Counted from the stretch's first letter, positions 15,693 through 25,626 are shown. The stretch is 64,000 nt of DNA from Vibrio mytili (GCF_000830505.1 NZ_JXOK01000010.1:175105-239104), one strand, 5' to 3'. Notes: generated from the letters alone by a model not told the origin. Made by a program: numbers and translations.

Positions 15693-16946
15693 ATGACCGT
15701 TAACTTTGCTGAGCTTGGTGTTAAACCGGCGTTGATCGAAACATTAAGTCGTTTAAATATAAAGCATCCAACGCCTGTTCAAGAAAAGTCTATTCCACAT
15801 GTGTTGGAAGGAAAAAACCTGCTTGCTGCTGCTCAAACTGGTACGGGTAAAACTGCAGCGTTTGGCTTGCCCATTATTCAGTTGGTGCAGCAAAAAAAGT
15901 TAAACGGTACGCCACAAGCATTGATATTAGTTCCTACTCGTGAACTGGCACAACAGGTGTTCGAGCACTTAGTTCAGTATGCGACACATAGTGAACTACG
16001 TATTGTCTGCGTTTACGGGGGCACAAGCATTGGTGTACAGACGAAAAGTCTTGAACAAGGGGCGGATATTTTAATTGCTACACCTGGGCGCCTTTTAGAT
16101 CATCTGTTTAATGGCAATGTAAACATTTCAAAAACAGGCATTCTCGTTTTGGATGAAGCTGACCGAATGTTAGACATGGGCTTCTGGCCTGACCTGCAAC
16201 GCATTTTGCGACGTTTGCCCGCTGAGCATCAGACCATGCTTTTTTCTGCAACCTTTGAAAGTCGTATCAAGACAATAGCGTATAAGTTAATGGACTCGCC
16301 GGTTGAGGTGGAAGTCTCACCCGCTAACACCACCGCGGATACTGTCAAACAGTTTGTATATCCAGTAGATAAAAAACGTAAGCAAGAACTGCTTGCCTAT
16401 CTTATTGGCTCTCGTAACTGGCAACAGGTTCTTGTTTTTACAAAGACAAAACAGGGCAGTGATGAACTTGCTAAAGAACTAAAACTGGATGGGATTAAGG
16501 CGGTTTCAATTAATGGTGATAAATCGCAAGGCGCTCGTCAACGCGCCCTTGATGACTTTAAACAAGGAAAAGTTCGCGCTTTAATTGCTACGGATGTAGC
16601 GGCTCGCGGACTAGATATCCAACAGTTAGAACAGGTTGTTAACTTCGACATGCCTTTTAAAGCTGAAGATTATGTTCACCGGATAGGTAGAACCGGACGT
16701 GCTGGTCAGTCGGGCCTGGCTGTATCGTTGATGAGTCGTGATGAAGAATACCTATTACATGCGATTGAAAATTTACTGGATCAACGGTTGCCGCAAGAGT
16801 GGCTGGCAGGCTTTGAGCCGAGCTTAGTCGAGGAAGTTGAGACAGAGCATAGTGGAGGAGGTCGACGTAAGAGTCGTTCTTCGGAAAAACGCAAACTAAA
16901 AGCAAAGCTTGCGATCCACAAGAATCGGGGTAAGCAACGCCGCTAA
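15693..16946 (+). CDS. rhlE: DEAD-box ATP-dependent RNA helicase, RhlE type
   Basis: 417 residues from the ATG at 15693 (AGAGG 6 bases upstream; an adjacent ATG at 15690 is also possible). It has the full set of DEAD-box motifs: Q motif (HPTPVQEKSIP), I AQTGTGKTAAF, Ia PTRELAQQ, GG, Ib TPGRLLD, II VLDEADRMLDMGF, III FSATF, IV VFTKTK, V ATDVAARGLDI, and VI HRIGRTGRAGQ. A short basic tail (RRKSRSSEKRKLKAKLAIHK and more) probably contacts RNA. RhlE-type helicases act in ribosome assembly and cold adaptation. It overlaps nothing; the frameshifted EAL gene converges 20 bases downstream. Confidence 0.93.
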   Translation: MTVNFAELGVKPALIETLSRLNIKHPTPVQEKSIPHVLEGKNLLAAAQTGTGKTAAFGLPIIQLVQQKKLNGTPQALILVPTRELAQQVFEHLVQYATHSELRIVCVYGGTSIGVQTKSLEQGADILIATPGRLLDHLFNGNVNISKTGILVLDEADRMLDMGFWPDLQRILRRLPAEHQTMLFSATFESRIKTIAYKLMDSPVEVEVSPANTTADTVKQFVYPVDKKRKQELLAYLIGSRNWQQVLVFTKTKQGSDELAKELKLDGIKAVSINGDKSQGARQRALDDFKQGKVRALIATDVAARGLDIQQLEQVVNFDMPFKAEDYVHRIGRTGRAGQSGLAVSLMSRDEEYLLHAIENLLDQRLPQEWLAGFEPSLVEEVETEHSGGGRRKSRSSEKRKLKAKLAIHKNRGKQRR

Positions 16947-16966
16947 ACCTATCGTATCAGTTAGGG

Positions 16967-17772
16967 TTACGCTATTTTGGCGGGGTCATATCGTTCTAGC
17001 GTTTGTGGTAGCGCAAGTAGGTACCCTTGATACATATCGAAACCGAGTGTTTTCATTAAATTTAGTTGATACTCGGTTTCAATTCCTTCGATAACGGTTT
17101 GTGCTCCCAATTTGCGCGATAGGTGTAAAGCTTCAATTAATGCGGATTGGTTACCATCCTCGTACATAAGCAATAAAGACCTATCCATTTTTATAATATC
17201 TGGTCTAACAGACTTGACACGCTCAATCGTAGACGCGTTCACGCCATAATCATCGATGGCTAGCTGGAAACCATTGTTACTCAAATATTCTGTGGCTTTA
17301 TAGAGAAAGGTTTCATTGCCCGATCCTAATTCTGTTAGCTCCATCACAACTTGCTTTTGCTTCAGCCCACTGAAAGAAAACGTTTTTTGGATTACATGAC
17401 CGAACTTAGGCACTTTCACTATCATTTCAGCCGCGACAGGCAAAATATTTAAAAACAGCTTGTTATTTCTAAATCGAGATTGCGCGAAGTTTTTGATATG
17501 AATAATGCTACTGAGTCTCTCGACGTCCAATTTATCTGAAATGTTGATTGTTTTTGAATGAAAAAACAGATCCGGACGGATCTCAGTGCCATCAGGTAGA
17601 TTGATACGAACCAAGCTTCTAAGCCAACAATAGAGATGTCTTTTTTGTAAATCGGTTGAAATACGCTACGAAGGGTAAAATTATCGTATTGTGCGGTGTA
17701 CTGTCCGTCTTCTTGTCTAGAAATACAGCTGAGTAGCCGCTCGTTTGTCATCATATAGCAACCTAGATCCAT
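16967..17772 (-). pseudogene. EAL-domain c-di-GMP phosphodiesterase, frameshifted
   Basis: Two overlapping leftward frames together encode one EAL domain of about 262-268 residues. The upstream frame (from 17772 or 17754) carries VFQPIYKKDISIVGLEA; the downstream frame (to 16967) continues VRINLPDGTEIRPDLFF, then MELTELGSG, AIDDYGVN, IKMDRSLL, VIEGIET and QGYLLALP. Adding one base at about 17613 joins them and restores the E-A-L signature as GLEALVRI. Metal ligands in the DD and E motifs are present, so a repaired protein could be active. There is no sensory domain. It is probably an indel from sequencing, or a recent mutation. Confidence 0.8.
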
Positions 17773-17931
17773 CCTGCTCTTTGGTGCGGTTACACCAATG
17801 TAAATTCAGTATTCGAGAATCTAAGGGGGCTGTGCTTTCGTCGCAAGGGCTGGTTACTGATATAACAGTATTTATCGACCAGCCTCAAACAAATAGATGA
17901 ACCGTTTGTAATCGCGGTGACTATCTTTGAG

Positions 17932-18564
17932 CTACCACTGTAATACAGAGTAGAGCTGTAGGTACTTTCGTACAGGAACTTTCTTGCCTGAACGACGTAA
18001 TGGGTGACCATATTTAAGGTAGCAAGGGCTGATTCCAAATCGAGAGTTGAGAGACTGTGTTAACAGAGATTCACTCTTATAAAGAGTAATACCTTGTTCG
18101 GTGTATTCATCGATAGGTTCAGGAAGCTCGCCCATCCACCAATGCAATAGTTCGCGACTTGTTTTACTCCGACTGATCCAATGATCACAGACGAGAAAAA
18201 GGAGATCGTTTGGTTGCAGCGCATATCCGTACTCAGTTTGCCATTCCGTGATTGAGTTAAGAAGATTATCTCGACACGATTTACCAGCACTGACCATATG
18301 ATGGCTTAGCACCCACACCGTTCCTATTTCAGATGAAATACGATAGTGGTGAGGCAAATCAGGTGCATTCAGTACTTCTAATGGTTTAATCGTACATAAA
18401 TGACCAAAATGTTGAAATGTATGTTGCATTCGCCTCGAAAATGCAAGACCTAGGTGGTGTTCACTCATTCCCTGATTGTGAACAGCAGGATAATTCTTTT
18501 CACAGAGTTTAAGACAATCCTCTTGAAAATCATTGACACTTTGAATGACTAAGTCGAGCAGCAA
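17932..18564 (-). CDS. Hypothetical protein
   Basis: 210 residues from a TTG at 18564, preceded by AAGGGA. The family is not recognised. The sequence is soluble, rich in histidine and tryptophan (HHLGLAF, VWVLSHHMVS, LLHWWMGELP) and ends in a basic stretch (LRRSGKKVPVRKYLQLYS). After the TAG stop the same frame stays open for another 20 codons (KDSHRDYKRFIYLFEAGR) before a TAA, and that segment also looks protein-like. The TAG may be a recent nonsense change, or chance. It lies between the frameshifted EAL gene and a DUF2164 gene. Confidence 0.6.
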   Translation of the reverse strand: MLLDLVIQSVNDFQEDCLKLCEKNYPAVHNQGMSEHHLGLAFSRRMQHTFQHFGHLCTIKPLEVLNAPDLPHHYRISSEIGTVWVLSHHMVSAGKSCRDNLLNSITEWQTEYGYALQPNDLLFLVCDHWISRSKTSRELLHWWMGELPEPIDEYTEQGITLYKSESLLTQSLNSRFGISPCYLKYGHPLRRSGKKVPVRKYLQLYSVLQW

Positions 18565-18707
18565 AGAAATATCCCTTAACGGTTAACAAAACGTTCGGCG
18601 AAAGATTAGCATAGTCTGTTTAATATAGACTAATGATGATCGGCAACTTCTTGATCTACACACCAAAAGCAATTTATAAACGACGAACTATTTTTTAGGA
18701 GGCACGT

Positions 18708-18950
18708 ATGATTAAGTTAGAACGTAACCAAAAAGAACAGTTAGCAACTGCCGTTCAAGATTACCTTCAAGATGAATTGAATATTGATATCGGACAATTC
18801 GATTGCGAATTTTTAATTGACTTTATCACCGAAAAATTAGGCGCAGTTTACTACAACCAAGGCGTTGCGGATGCAAAGTCGGTGATGGAAAGACGAATGT
18901 TAGAAATGACGGATGAACTTTACGAGATAGAGCAAGAAGTGAAACTGTAA
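18708..18950 (+). CDS. DUF2164 family protein
   Basis: 80 residues forming one DUF2164 domain: KLERNQKEQLATAVQDYLQD, ELNIDIGQFDCEFLIDFI and LGAVYYNQGVADAKSVMERR are the conserved blocks. It has a strong AGGAGG 7 bases before the ATG. Members are small cytoplasmic proteins with no assigned function. Monocistronic here. Confidence 0.85.
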   Translation: MIKLERNQKEQLATAVQDYLQDELNIDIGQFDCEFLIDFITEKLGAVYYNQGVADAKSVMERRMLEMTDELYEIEQEVKL

Positions 18951-19118
18951 TTCTGTAAATTTAGTCTCGTTGACACGTTCAACCTTTTCGAACATGTTGA
19001 TAGAGAGTGCAACATTGTAGAGTTGTAAGAAATGGTAAAAAATCTGTTTCATATAGGCTAAATACGTTAATGTTGCGTAGTCAAAATAAAAGAGTTTAAA
19101 GACAGTTAGGAACATGAG

Positions 19119-19657
19119 ATGGGTAAACTGGTTAAGAACTACAATTTTCCTGCGCGTTTAATGCATTGGCTTTCTGCCTTATGCATCATAGGTTTGTTTG
19201 CCGTCGGCTTATGGATGGTAGACCTAGGTTACTATAGTGAATGGTACCGCGTTGCCCCTCATTATCATCGCTCTACCGGTATTTTGCTTGCTCTCTTGAC
19301 TGTGATACGTCTGTTCTGGAAATTCATGCTGCATCGCCAGAGGTAGAGGGCAAGTCTTACGAAGTCGTTGCAGCAAAAGCAGCGCACGGTTTGATGTATT
19401 TGTTGCTCGTAATAATTTTTATTTCTGGTTATTTGATTTCAACATCAGATGGTAGAGGTATAGAGGTTTTTAACTGGTTCACGGTTCCGGGAGCGGGTGA
19501 GTTGTTTGCTCATCAGTCTGATATTGCAGGTGAAGTGCACTTTTACGCGGCTTGGGCATTGATACTGCTCGCTGGTTTGCACGCAATCGCAGCACTTAAA
19601 CATCATTTCATAGATAAAGACGACACCTTACGTAAGATGCTTGGCCGACACAGATAG
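19119..19657 (+). pseudogene. yceJ: Cytochrome b561 (YceJ), frameshifted
   Basis: Two frames overlap: 19119 onward gives NYNFPARLMHWLSALCIIGL and ends LLALLTVIRLFWK; the other continues HAASPEVEGKSYEVVAAKAA to 19657. Adding one A at the AAA near 19320 joins them into a 179-residue cytochrome b561 with four membrane helices and the heme-binding histidines (H16 in LMHW, H50 in HYHRSTG, the AAHGLMY histidine, and AGLHAIAAL). It would transfer electrons in the inner membrane. It precedes yceI as in E. coli. AGGAAC precedes the ATG. Probably an intact gene with a sequencing indel. Confidence 0.87.
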
Positions 19658-19714
19658 TGTCCAAGCATTCATTGAATGGAAAACACACTAAAAACAAATG
19701 TTAGGAGCTCAACA

Positions 19715-20284
19715 ATGAAAAAGTCACTTTTTGCAACTGGTCTAGCGATGGCAATGGCTTTGCCGATTGGCGCACAAGCCGCAGACTATGTTATCGACAC
19801 GAAAGGCGCTCATGCTTCAGTTAACTTTAAAGTTAGCCATCTAGGTTACAGTTTTATCAAAGGCCGTTTTAACACATTTTCTGGTGACTTTTCTTATGAT
19901 GAAAACAATATCGCTGCATCTAAAGTAAATGTCGTTGTGGATACGACTAGCTTGGATTCAAATCATGCTGAGCGTGATAAACACATCCGAAGTGGTGACT
20001 TCATCGACGCTGGTAAGTTTGGTCAGGCAACATTTACCAGCACGAAAGTTGTTGATAAAGGCGACGGCAAATTGGATGTGATTGGTGACCTGACATTGCA
20101 TGGTGTTACTAAGCCAATTACGATTTCCGCAGAATTTGTTGGTGCTGGTAGTGACCCATGGGGTGGGGAACGTGCTGGTTTTGTTGGTCACACTCGTCTT
20201 GAGTTGGCTGACTTTGATATTCCAGTAATGGGCAGCTCAAGCTACGTTGATATGGAACTCCATGTTGAAGGTGTGAAAAAATAA
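19715..20284 (+). CDS. yceI: YceI family periplasmic protein
   Basis: 189 residues from the ATG at 19715, with AGGAG upstream. Signal peptide 1-22 (ending GAQA), then a lipocalin-like YceI barrel: YVIDTKGAHASVNFKVSHLG, RFNTFSGDFSYDE, SLDSNHAERDKHIRSGDFID, and LTLHGVTKPITI. E. coli YceI and relatives bind long isoprenoid chains such as ubiquinone precursors in the periplasm, and pairing with the b561 cytochrome supports a quinone-related role. It ends with a strong terminator. Confidence 0.93.
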   Translation: MKKSLFATGLAMAMALPIGAQAADYVIDTKGAHASVNFKVSHLGYSFIKGRFNTFSGDFSYDENNIAASKVNVVVDTTSLDSNHAERDKHIRSGDFIDAGKFGQATFTSTKVVDKGDGKLDVIGDLTLHGVTKPITISAEFVGAGSDPWGGERAGFVGHTRLELADFDIPVMGSSSYVDMELHVEGVKK

Positions 20285-20303
20285 GCGATTGTAGTTAGGT
20301 AAG

Positions 20304-20340
20304 AAAAGCGCTCTATCTTATGATAAGAGCGCTTTTTTGT
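20304..20340 (+). terminator. Rho-independent terminator after yceI
   Basis: An 11-bp perfect stem (20304-20314 with 20326-20336) with six T at its 3' side. It sits 20 bases past the yceI stop and also faces the convergent focA-like gene. Confidence 0.88.
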
Positions 20341-20383
20341 TTTAAGCCAACTGTCGTTTGTTATTTTGATCAGTCGTTAGTGT

Positions 20384-21835
20384 TTAAGCTGTTTTTAGTT
20401 CTTCTTGCTCAATCAGGTTAACTCTCTCACCGTAAATAGCGCGCAAGGCTTTTAACACTTCGTTGCGAGTTATTACGCCAACCATAACGCCATTTTCAAG
20501 TACAGGAAGCACCTGAGGCTTGTTCACTTTCATGCTTTTTGCTCGTTCTTCGAGCGAAAGGGAAGTGAAGCGAGTAGCGATGCCCATGTTACTCGTTGGG
20601 AAAAGTTGCTCTTTATCAATACAAAGGAACTCCACAACATCAACTAGACGATCATTTGCATCAATAGCGACCACTTCTCTGCTCATTAGATCGACCACTT
20701 TCTGACCTTCCTCTGGGATGTAATCTTGGCACCAAAGCTCTACCATCACATCGTGCGCGGAGAAAAAGCCCACTAAACGATTATCTAGGTCAACAACAGG
20801 AGCACTGTTAATCGAACTATCAAGTAGAGTATCAAGTGCGACAGAGACCGGAGTTTCGACACTAAGCGTTGTCGGTGCAGGGTTCATGATGTCTTTTACA
20901 AGTGTTCCAATTTTCATATTGATATCCTTAATTGACGTAAGATTTGTTGTATTTGTAATTGAAGTGATTTTTGCGGCTTTTAACTCTGGACGGCGGAAAA
21001 TACACCAGTTCGATAAACCGACGAGTACGGCGCCACCAACGATATTGCCAAGTGTTACAGGAATTAAGTTTGCGGTTAGGAAATGACTGATGTTTAAATC
21101 AGCATATTGTGCTGCGGAGACGCCAACTGATGTCCAAAATGATTCTGGTGCGAAGTTTGCAATCACAATGCCTAGTGGGACCATAAACATGTTTGCCACA
21201 CAGTGTTCAAAACCACTACTGACGAACATCGCAACGGGTAAAATGGTCATCACGGCTTTTGTCATTGCATTCGCCGAACTAAAAGTTAGCCAAATTGCGA
21301 GACAAACTAATAAGTTACAAAGTATCCCCAGCGCAAAGGCTTGAATAAGAGTATGGTGAAGTTTGTGCTGCGCAATGTTCAGCGCGTTTAACCCCCACTG
21401 GCCGTGGTCCATTTGGTATAAGCCTGCAGCAGTCACAAGTGCCAATAAGAACATTGCACCGATAAAGTTGCCAACATACACTTTGCCCCAAATAGACAGC
21501 ATTTTGCCGAAAGAAATTTGTTTGTTCGCCCAAGAAATGCTGGATAGCACGGAGCTGGTAAACAGCTCGCCACCGCAGATGACGATAAGGATGAGCCCCA
21601 TACTGAACGCTAATCCACCAGCTAAGCGGCTTAAGCCCCAACCTGCGTTAGCACTCCCTGTTGTCACTGTTATGTAGAATAAAAATGCTAAGCCAATGAA
21701 AGCACCGGCCATAGTTGCCAGCCCTAATGTCATACCACTGGTCTTATGTGCTTTGCTTAGAGCAAATTTTTCAGCCTCGGCCATCATCTCCTTGGGAGAG
21801 AAGTACTGGTGATTCTCAGAAGTATTCACCGCCAT
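20384..21835 (-). CDS. focA: Formate/nitrite transporter (FocA-like) fused to a CBS-domain pair
   Basis: 483 residues. Residues 1-280 are a formate/nitrite channel: the N-terminal YFSPKEMMAEAEKFALSKAH helix, six membrane helices, and the slit-loop region GGELFTSS. Residues 306-470 contain two CBS motifs (LVKDIMNPAPTTLSVETPVS and VVDLMSREVVAIDANDRLVD), which normally bind adenine nucleotides. FocA channels are usually about 280 residues without CBS. The linker (SITNTTNLTSIKDIN) is low in complexity. An internal ATG at 20917 is preceded by AAGGATAT, so the CBS half could also be made alone. AAGGAG precedes the main ATG. The fusion suggests nucleotide gating of formate or nitrite flux. Confidence 0.88.
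   Translation of the reverse strand: MAVNTSENHQYFSPKEMMAEAEKFALSKAHKTSGMTLGLATMAGAFIGLAFLFYITVTTGSANAGWGLSRLAGGLAFSMGLILIVICGGELFTSSVLSSISWANKQISFGKMLSIWGKVYVGNFIGAMFLLALVTAAGLYQMDHGQWGLNALNIAQHKLHHTLIQAFALGILCNLLVCLAIWLTFSSANAMTKAVMTILPVAMFVSSGFEHCVANMFMVPLGIVIANFAPESFWTSVGVSAAQYADLNISHFLTANLIPVTLGNIVGGAVLVGLSNWCIFRRPELKAAKITSITNTTNLTSIKDINMKIGTLVKDIMNPAPTTLSVETPVSVALDTLLDSSINSAPVVDLDNRLVGFFSAHDVMVELWCQDYIPEEGQKVVDLMSREVVAIDANDRLVDVVEFLCIDKEQLFPTSNMGIATRFTSLSLEERAKSMKVNKPQVLPVLENGVMVGVITRNEVLKALRAIYGERVNLIEQEELKTA
20915..20929 (-). promoter_or_regulatory. Internal ribosome binding site and start for the CBS half
   Basis: Within the focA-CBS frame, a Shine-Dalgarno-like AAGGATAT lies upstream of an in-frame ATG (20917-20915) that begins MKIGTLVKDIMNP, the natural N-terminus of a CBS protein. 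It would give a free 177-residue CBS protein. Confidence 0.4.
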
Positions 21836-22179
21836 GCCAACTCCTTAGTTTTAATTTTCATATGAACTCCTTGCTGCTAGTTTTCGTTGTTCGTCTCTTT
21901 TGTGTTTGGTTCACATCGATATGTTTAAATAAACAAAGCTCTGATTGATGGTAGAGCGATGCATAGCAACGTATCGGTTTTGTCATGAATCTATTTAGAT
22001 GTAGACGTTCCCTGTATCGCCAAACCAGATTAGGGCGAATTTATGTACATAGGAAATTGATAATATTTACCAGGTGAATCAAATTAATTGATAAGTTTTA
22101 CGTAGCAGGTAGAATGAACCTCATTGCTTATAGGAGCATTAGTGAGAGTACGAAAAACTCTTCAATCAGGGAGGACACT
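21836..22179. other. Divergent intergenic region
   Basis: 344 bases between the focA-CBS gene and the LysR-type gene, expected to hold both promoters. A palindrome with ATCAA/TTGAT arms near 22077-22091 is a possible regulator site. Confidence 0.4.
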
Positions 22180-23085
22180 TTGCGCTATTCACTCAAGCAG
22201 TTAGCGGTTTTTAACGCCGTTGCAGATACCGGCAGCGTAAGCCAGGCCGCAGACAAACTGTCTTTAACTCAATCCGCGACAAGTATGTCGCTCGCGCAAT
22301 TAGAAAAAATGCTTGGTAGACCTTTGTTTGAAAGACAAGGTAAACAGATGGCATTAACGCATTGGGGAATGTGGTTAAGGCCCAAAGCCAAACGTTTGTT
22401 ACAAGATGCATTGCAAATTGAAATGGGGTTTTATGAACAACATTTACTAAGCGGTGAGGTTCGTTTGTGTGCAAGTCAAACGCCTGCTGAGCACCTGGTT
22501 CCAGACCTTATCAGTATTATTGATAACGACTTTCCTGAAATGCGAATTACGCTCGACGTTAAAAGTACTCAGTGTGTTATCGATGAAGTATTAGATTACA
22601 AATACGATCTGGGCATTATCGAAGGTCGTTGCGATGACAACCGATTGCATCAAGAGGTATGGTGTCGAGACCATTTAACTGTCGTGGCGGCTTCGCATCA
22701 TCCTTTTGCCAAAAGTTCGGTGGTCAGTTTAGCGCAATTAGAGCAAGCAAAATGGGTGTTACGCGAACATGGTTCAGGAACACGCAAAATTTTTGATAGT
22801 TCTATCCATCATTTAATTGAAGATCTCGATGTTTGGCGCGAATACGAACACGTGCCTGTATTGAGAAGTCTTGTTGCGAATGGGCAATACTTAACCTGCT
22901 TACCATATCTGGATGTTGAACGTTACATTGAGTCCGGTCAGCTTGTCGCACTGAATGTATCAGAACTGAAGATGGAGCGTACACTCTCATTCATTTGGCG
23001 AGCTGATATGGAAGAAAACCCTTTGGTCGACAGTATAAAACGCGAAGGTTTACGTATGATGAAAGGGAGACCTTCAGTCCTATGA
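22180..23085 (+). CDS. LysR family transcriptional regulator, YeiE-like
   Basis: 301 residues if translation starts at the TTG at 22180, which has GGGAGGAC just upstream and begins the family sequence LRYSLKQLAVFNAVADTGSV. An ATG at 22114 would add 22 poorly conserved residues. The winged HTH covers residues 1-60 (SQAADKLSLTQSATSMSLAQ), and the effector domain covers 90-295. It resembles YeiE/CysB-like regulators. It is divergent from the formate-channel/CBS gene, so it may regulate it, though no operator was proven. A terminator follows. Confidence 0.87.
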   Translation: MRYSLKQLAVFNAVADTGSVSQAADKLSLTQSATSMSLAQLEKMLGRPLFERQGKQMALTHWGMWLRPKAKRLLQDALQIEMGFYEQHLLSGEVRLCASQTPAEHLVPDLISIIDNDFPEMRITLDVKSTQCVIDEVLDYKYDLGIIEGRCDDNRLHQEVWCRDHLTVVAASHHPFAKSSVVSLAQLEQAKWVLREHGSGTRKIFDSSIHHLIEDLDVWREYEHVPVLRSLVANGQYLTCLPYLDVERYIESGQLVALNVSELKMERTLSFIWRADMEENPLVDSIKREGLRMMKGRPSVL

Positions 23086-23128
23086 TCTTTTGATTCTTTT
23101 GTCGTTGCGTAATCATTACCGTCTATTT

Positions 23129-23154
23129 GGCTCTGCTATATGCAGGGCCTTTTT
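23129..23154 (+). terminator. Rho-independent terminator after the LysR gene
   Basis: An 8-bp stem with one G-T pair (23129-23136 with 23142-23149) and a T run directly after, 43 bases past the LysR stop. Confidence 0.75.
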
Positions 23155-23365
23155 CATTTTTATTTGCCCAATGCCTGTTATCTAAATATGTTGATTTATC
23201 GGTTACGTCATGTTTTTGGTGTAATTGATGATATGAATGTTTATATTAGTGTGATTTTCATCACCGAATGTAGTGGCTAATGTGCCTAATATCGGTTTCT
23301 GATTTTCATGTACAAAGACTGTTGCAATCGTATAAGTGCGATAACAGTGAGCGGGCTCGAATACC

Positions 23366-23848
23366 ATGACAACACTTTTAGCGATATCTATCACAACCGG
23401 AATTTTATCTGGAGTATGGGGATGGGTTGCAATTTCTTTAGGACTTTTATCTTGGGCAGGCTTTTTAGGTTGCACAAGTTATTTTGCTTCACCTACTAGT
23501 GGGCTGAAAGGACTATTGATCAGTTTAATCACTAACTTAACTGGTGTGTTTTGGGCGATAGTAATCATCCATGGATCCACTTACGCCGGGTTAGACATTT
23601 TGGGTTACGTCATCACGGCTATCGTGGCATTTTTCATGTGTATTCAAGCTAAACAAACTTGGCTCGCTTACATTCCTGGGACGTTTATCGGATCATGTGC
23701 GACCTTTGCGGCTGACGGCAATTGGCAAATTGTTGTTCCATCTTTGCTATTGGGTGGTGTGTTTGGTTACTTGATGAAAGCAACAGGGCTATGGTTACAT
23801 GCAAGATCATCCACTGCATCAGCTTCTCTTTCAGAGCAAGTACAGTAG
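23366..23848 (+). CDS. DUF1097 inner membrane protein (YcdZ-like)
   Basis: 160 residues of very hydrophobic sequence with about five membrane helices: 4-32, 47-66, 75-93, 100-118 and 122-143. The blocks WVAISLGLLSWAGFLGCTSYFA and TFIGSCATFAADGNW match the DUF1097 family represented by E. coli YcdZ, whose role is unknown. No clear ribosome binding site was seen. A strong terminator follows at 23925. Confidence 0.83.
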   Translation: MTTLLAISITTGILSGVWGWVAISLGLLSWAGFLGCTSYFASPTSGLKGLLISLITNLTGVFWAIVIIHGSTYAGLDILGYVITAIVAFFMCIQAKQTWLAYIPGTFIGSCATFAADGNWQIVVPSLLLGGVFGYLMKATGLWLHARSSTASASLSEQVQ

Positions 23849-23924
23849 TGACCCCCGATCTTATTAGTATCAGCAAATGATGACCATTTATTTTATAAAT
23901 ACGGTTTACCAAAAGTATTGATAC

Positions 23925-23951
23925 AAGCACGCTGCAAAGCGTGCTTTTTTT
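23925..23951 (+). terminator. Rho-independent terminator after the DUF1097 gene
   Basis: An 8-bp perfect stem (23925-23932 with 23939-23946) followed by a run of T to 23951. It lies between convergent genes. Confidence 0.85.
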
Positions 23952-23992
23952 GTGGGAGCTTATTTAAGTAGCGATGAATGGCTTGAGAGTGT

Positions 23993-25626
23993 TTAAGTAT
24001 TGCCATTAGCCATCGTAACAATACGTTTCAATGTCCAACGTATTAACACTGGAATAGCTTCGACGCCTTCGTTTTCACAATGGGAAACAATGGCGAGTGC
24101 TAAGTCGGGTTTCGCATGTTTTTTCAACACACGATTAACCACTTTTTTTGCTGGAATCTGATGATCATGAGGCACTTTGATCATATCTTTAAAAAACATT
24201 TCAAAACCGTGATTATAAAGGAAGTGTTCAATATCGAGATCAGGCAACTCCGTTAACCGATGTCTTTCCTGATCGTTGCCTAATTGGGTACGGACTGTAT
24301 GCGCATATTTTTTCCCTGCGGCGTCTCCGTCAGTAACAACATGCCAGTCAATACCGAACTCCTTCGCGACTTTTATCAGAGATTTTAATCCAGATTGGGC
24401 AAACTCGACGATTTGTACCCCTTCTGCCGCTAAATCGTATCCACATTGTCTTGCTAGTTCATTAAACAACCAGACTTCCGTTTCACCTTCGACCAATAAC
24501 CAGCAGCGAGCAAACAGTGCACCAACTCGATGAAATCGAATATGAAAACCAATTCGCCTTAATTCATCACGGCCAAACTTTGATGAGTTTAGGCAGGTTG
24601 CTACGGTTCGGTCTGATAAACGAATCAAACGCCGAATTGAATACAAAGGTACTGCACCGAGTAAGCTACCACTATTGGTCGTCAGGATCTTTTGCATGGG
24701 TAACAGCTGTAATAACGACCAGGCTCGTGCAAGGTGAGTAGGATGCAAGCGTCCTTCCGGATCTTCAATGATTAAGATCGGCCTTGCACAACGTCTTAAG
24801 TCTGTTGGGCCTTTCGCTTGTAGATAGGCGTTGAGCAGCCCCATTAACAGCAAGCGACTTTGTTTATCATTGGTTTCTTTAAGAAACTGACTTAATCCCT
24901 TATCAGATGAGTGACTCGCATAAAACAACCCATCTCTCGGTTTTCTCGGATTGGGTTTAGTAACACTACGAAAAGCAAAATAATGTTCGACTAACGTATG
25001 CATGGAATCGAGGCTACTGCGTATCTCGCCTTTGTTTACATGACCCGGCATGGCCAATAGGCGACGGCAAGTATTGTTAATTCGTTTTTCAATGCGTGCG
25101 TTTTTACCGTCACCATTCACAAACTGTGGTTGAGGGAAGCGACGAGAGTCTCGCAAGCGGATCACTGGGTGTAGCGTCATTAACTCAATCGCAAGTTTTT
25201 CTGAATGATGTAGTTGCTTTGGTTTACCGTCACGATCTAAAAATGCATATTGAGTCGTGATGTCATGTCCAACCCTAGAGGCACTAATACGGTAATAGAT
25301 CAGGTGTTCACCTTCATGGCTTGTGATCCAAGCGGGTTTAATCCGCCTGTAACGTCCTGAGTGTACCTCTGTTTATCGAAAGTTTTAAACACAATAATGA
25401 TTTCAATATGCTGAGATTGGGGATGTGAGATAGCGTAATCGACGTGAAAATCGGTTAACTCAAATTGGTACAGCTTGCCATTTGTCGGTAAAGCGATGGA
25501 AAGGGCATCAAGTAAGGAAGACTTACCCCAAGTGTTTTCGCCAATGAGCGTAGTTAAGTCATCAAAAGAGAGCGATAGGCGTCTTATACCCCGAAAACCG
25601 GCGATTTCGATGCGTTCTAATCTCAT
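23993..25626 (-). pseudogene. ybjD: OLD-family ATP-dependent nuclease YbjD, frameshifted
   Basis: The leftward frame from 25626 gives the ABC/SMC-like ATPase N-terminus (IEIAGFRGIRRLSLSFDDL, Walker A GENTWGKSSLL). A second frame carries RYRRIKPAWITSHEGEHLIY through to the stop at 23993, including the ABC segment LIEDPEGRLHPTHLARAWSL and the TOPRIM domain CWLLVEGETEVWLFNELARQ ... VVTDGDAAGKKYA. Adding one base at the CC at about 25366 joins them into 544 residues; E. coli YbjD has about 550. OLD-family proteins are DNA nucleases; the chromosomal YbjD has no settled role. It is a housekeeping-type locus, not a defence island. Confidence 0.87.

Noticed and set aside
23993..25626. OLD-family nuclease as part of an antiphage system
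   Set aside because: The gene closely matches the chromosomal housekeeping YbjD. No UvrD-like helicase (GajB), reverse transcriptase or other defence gene adjoins it.
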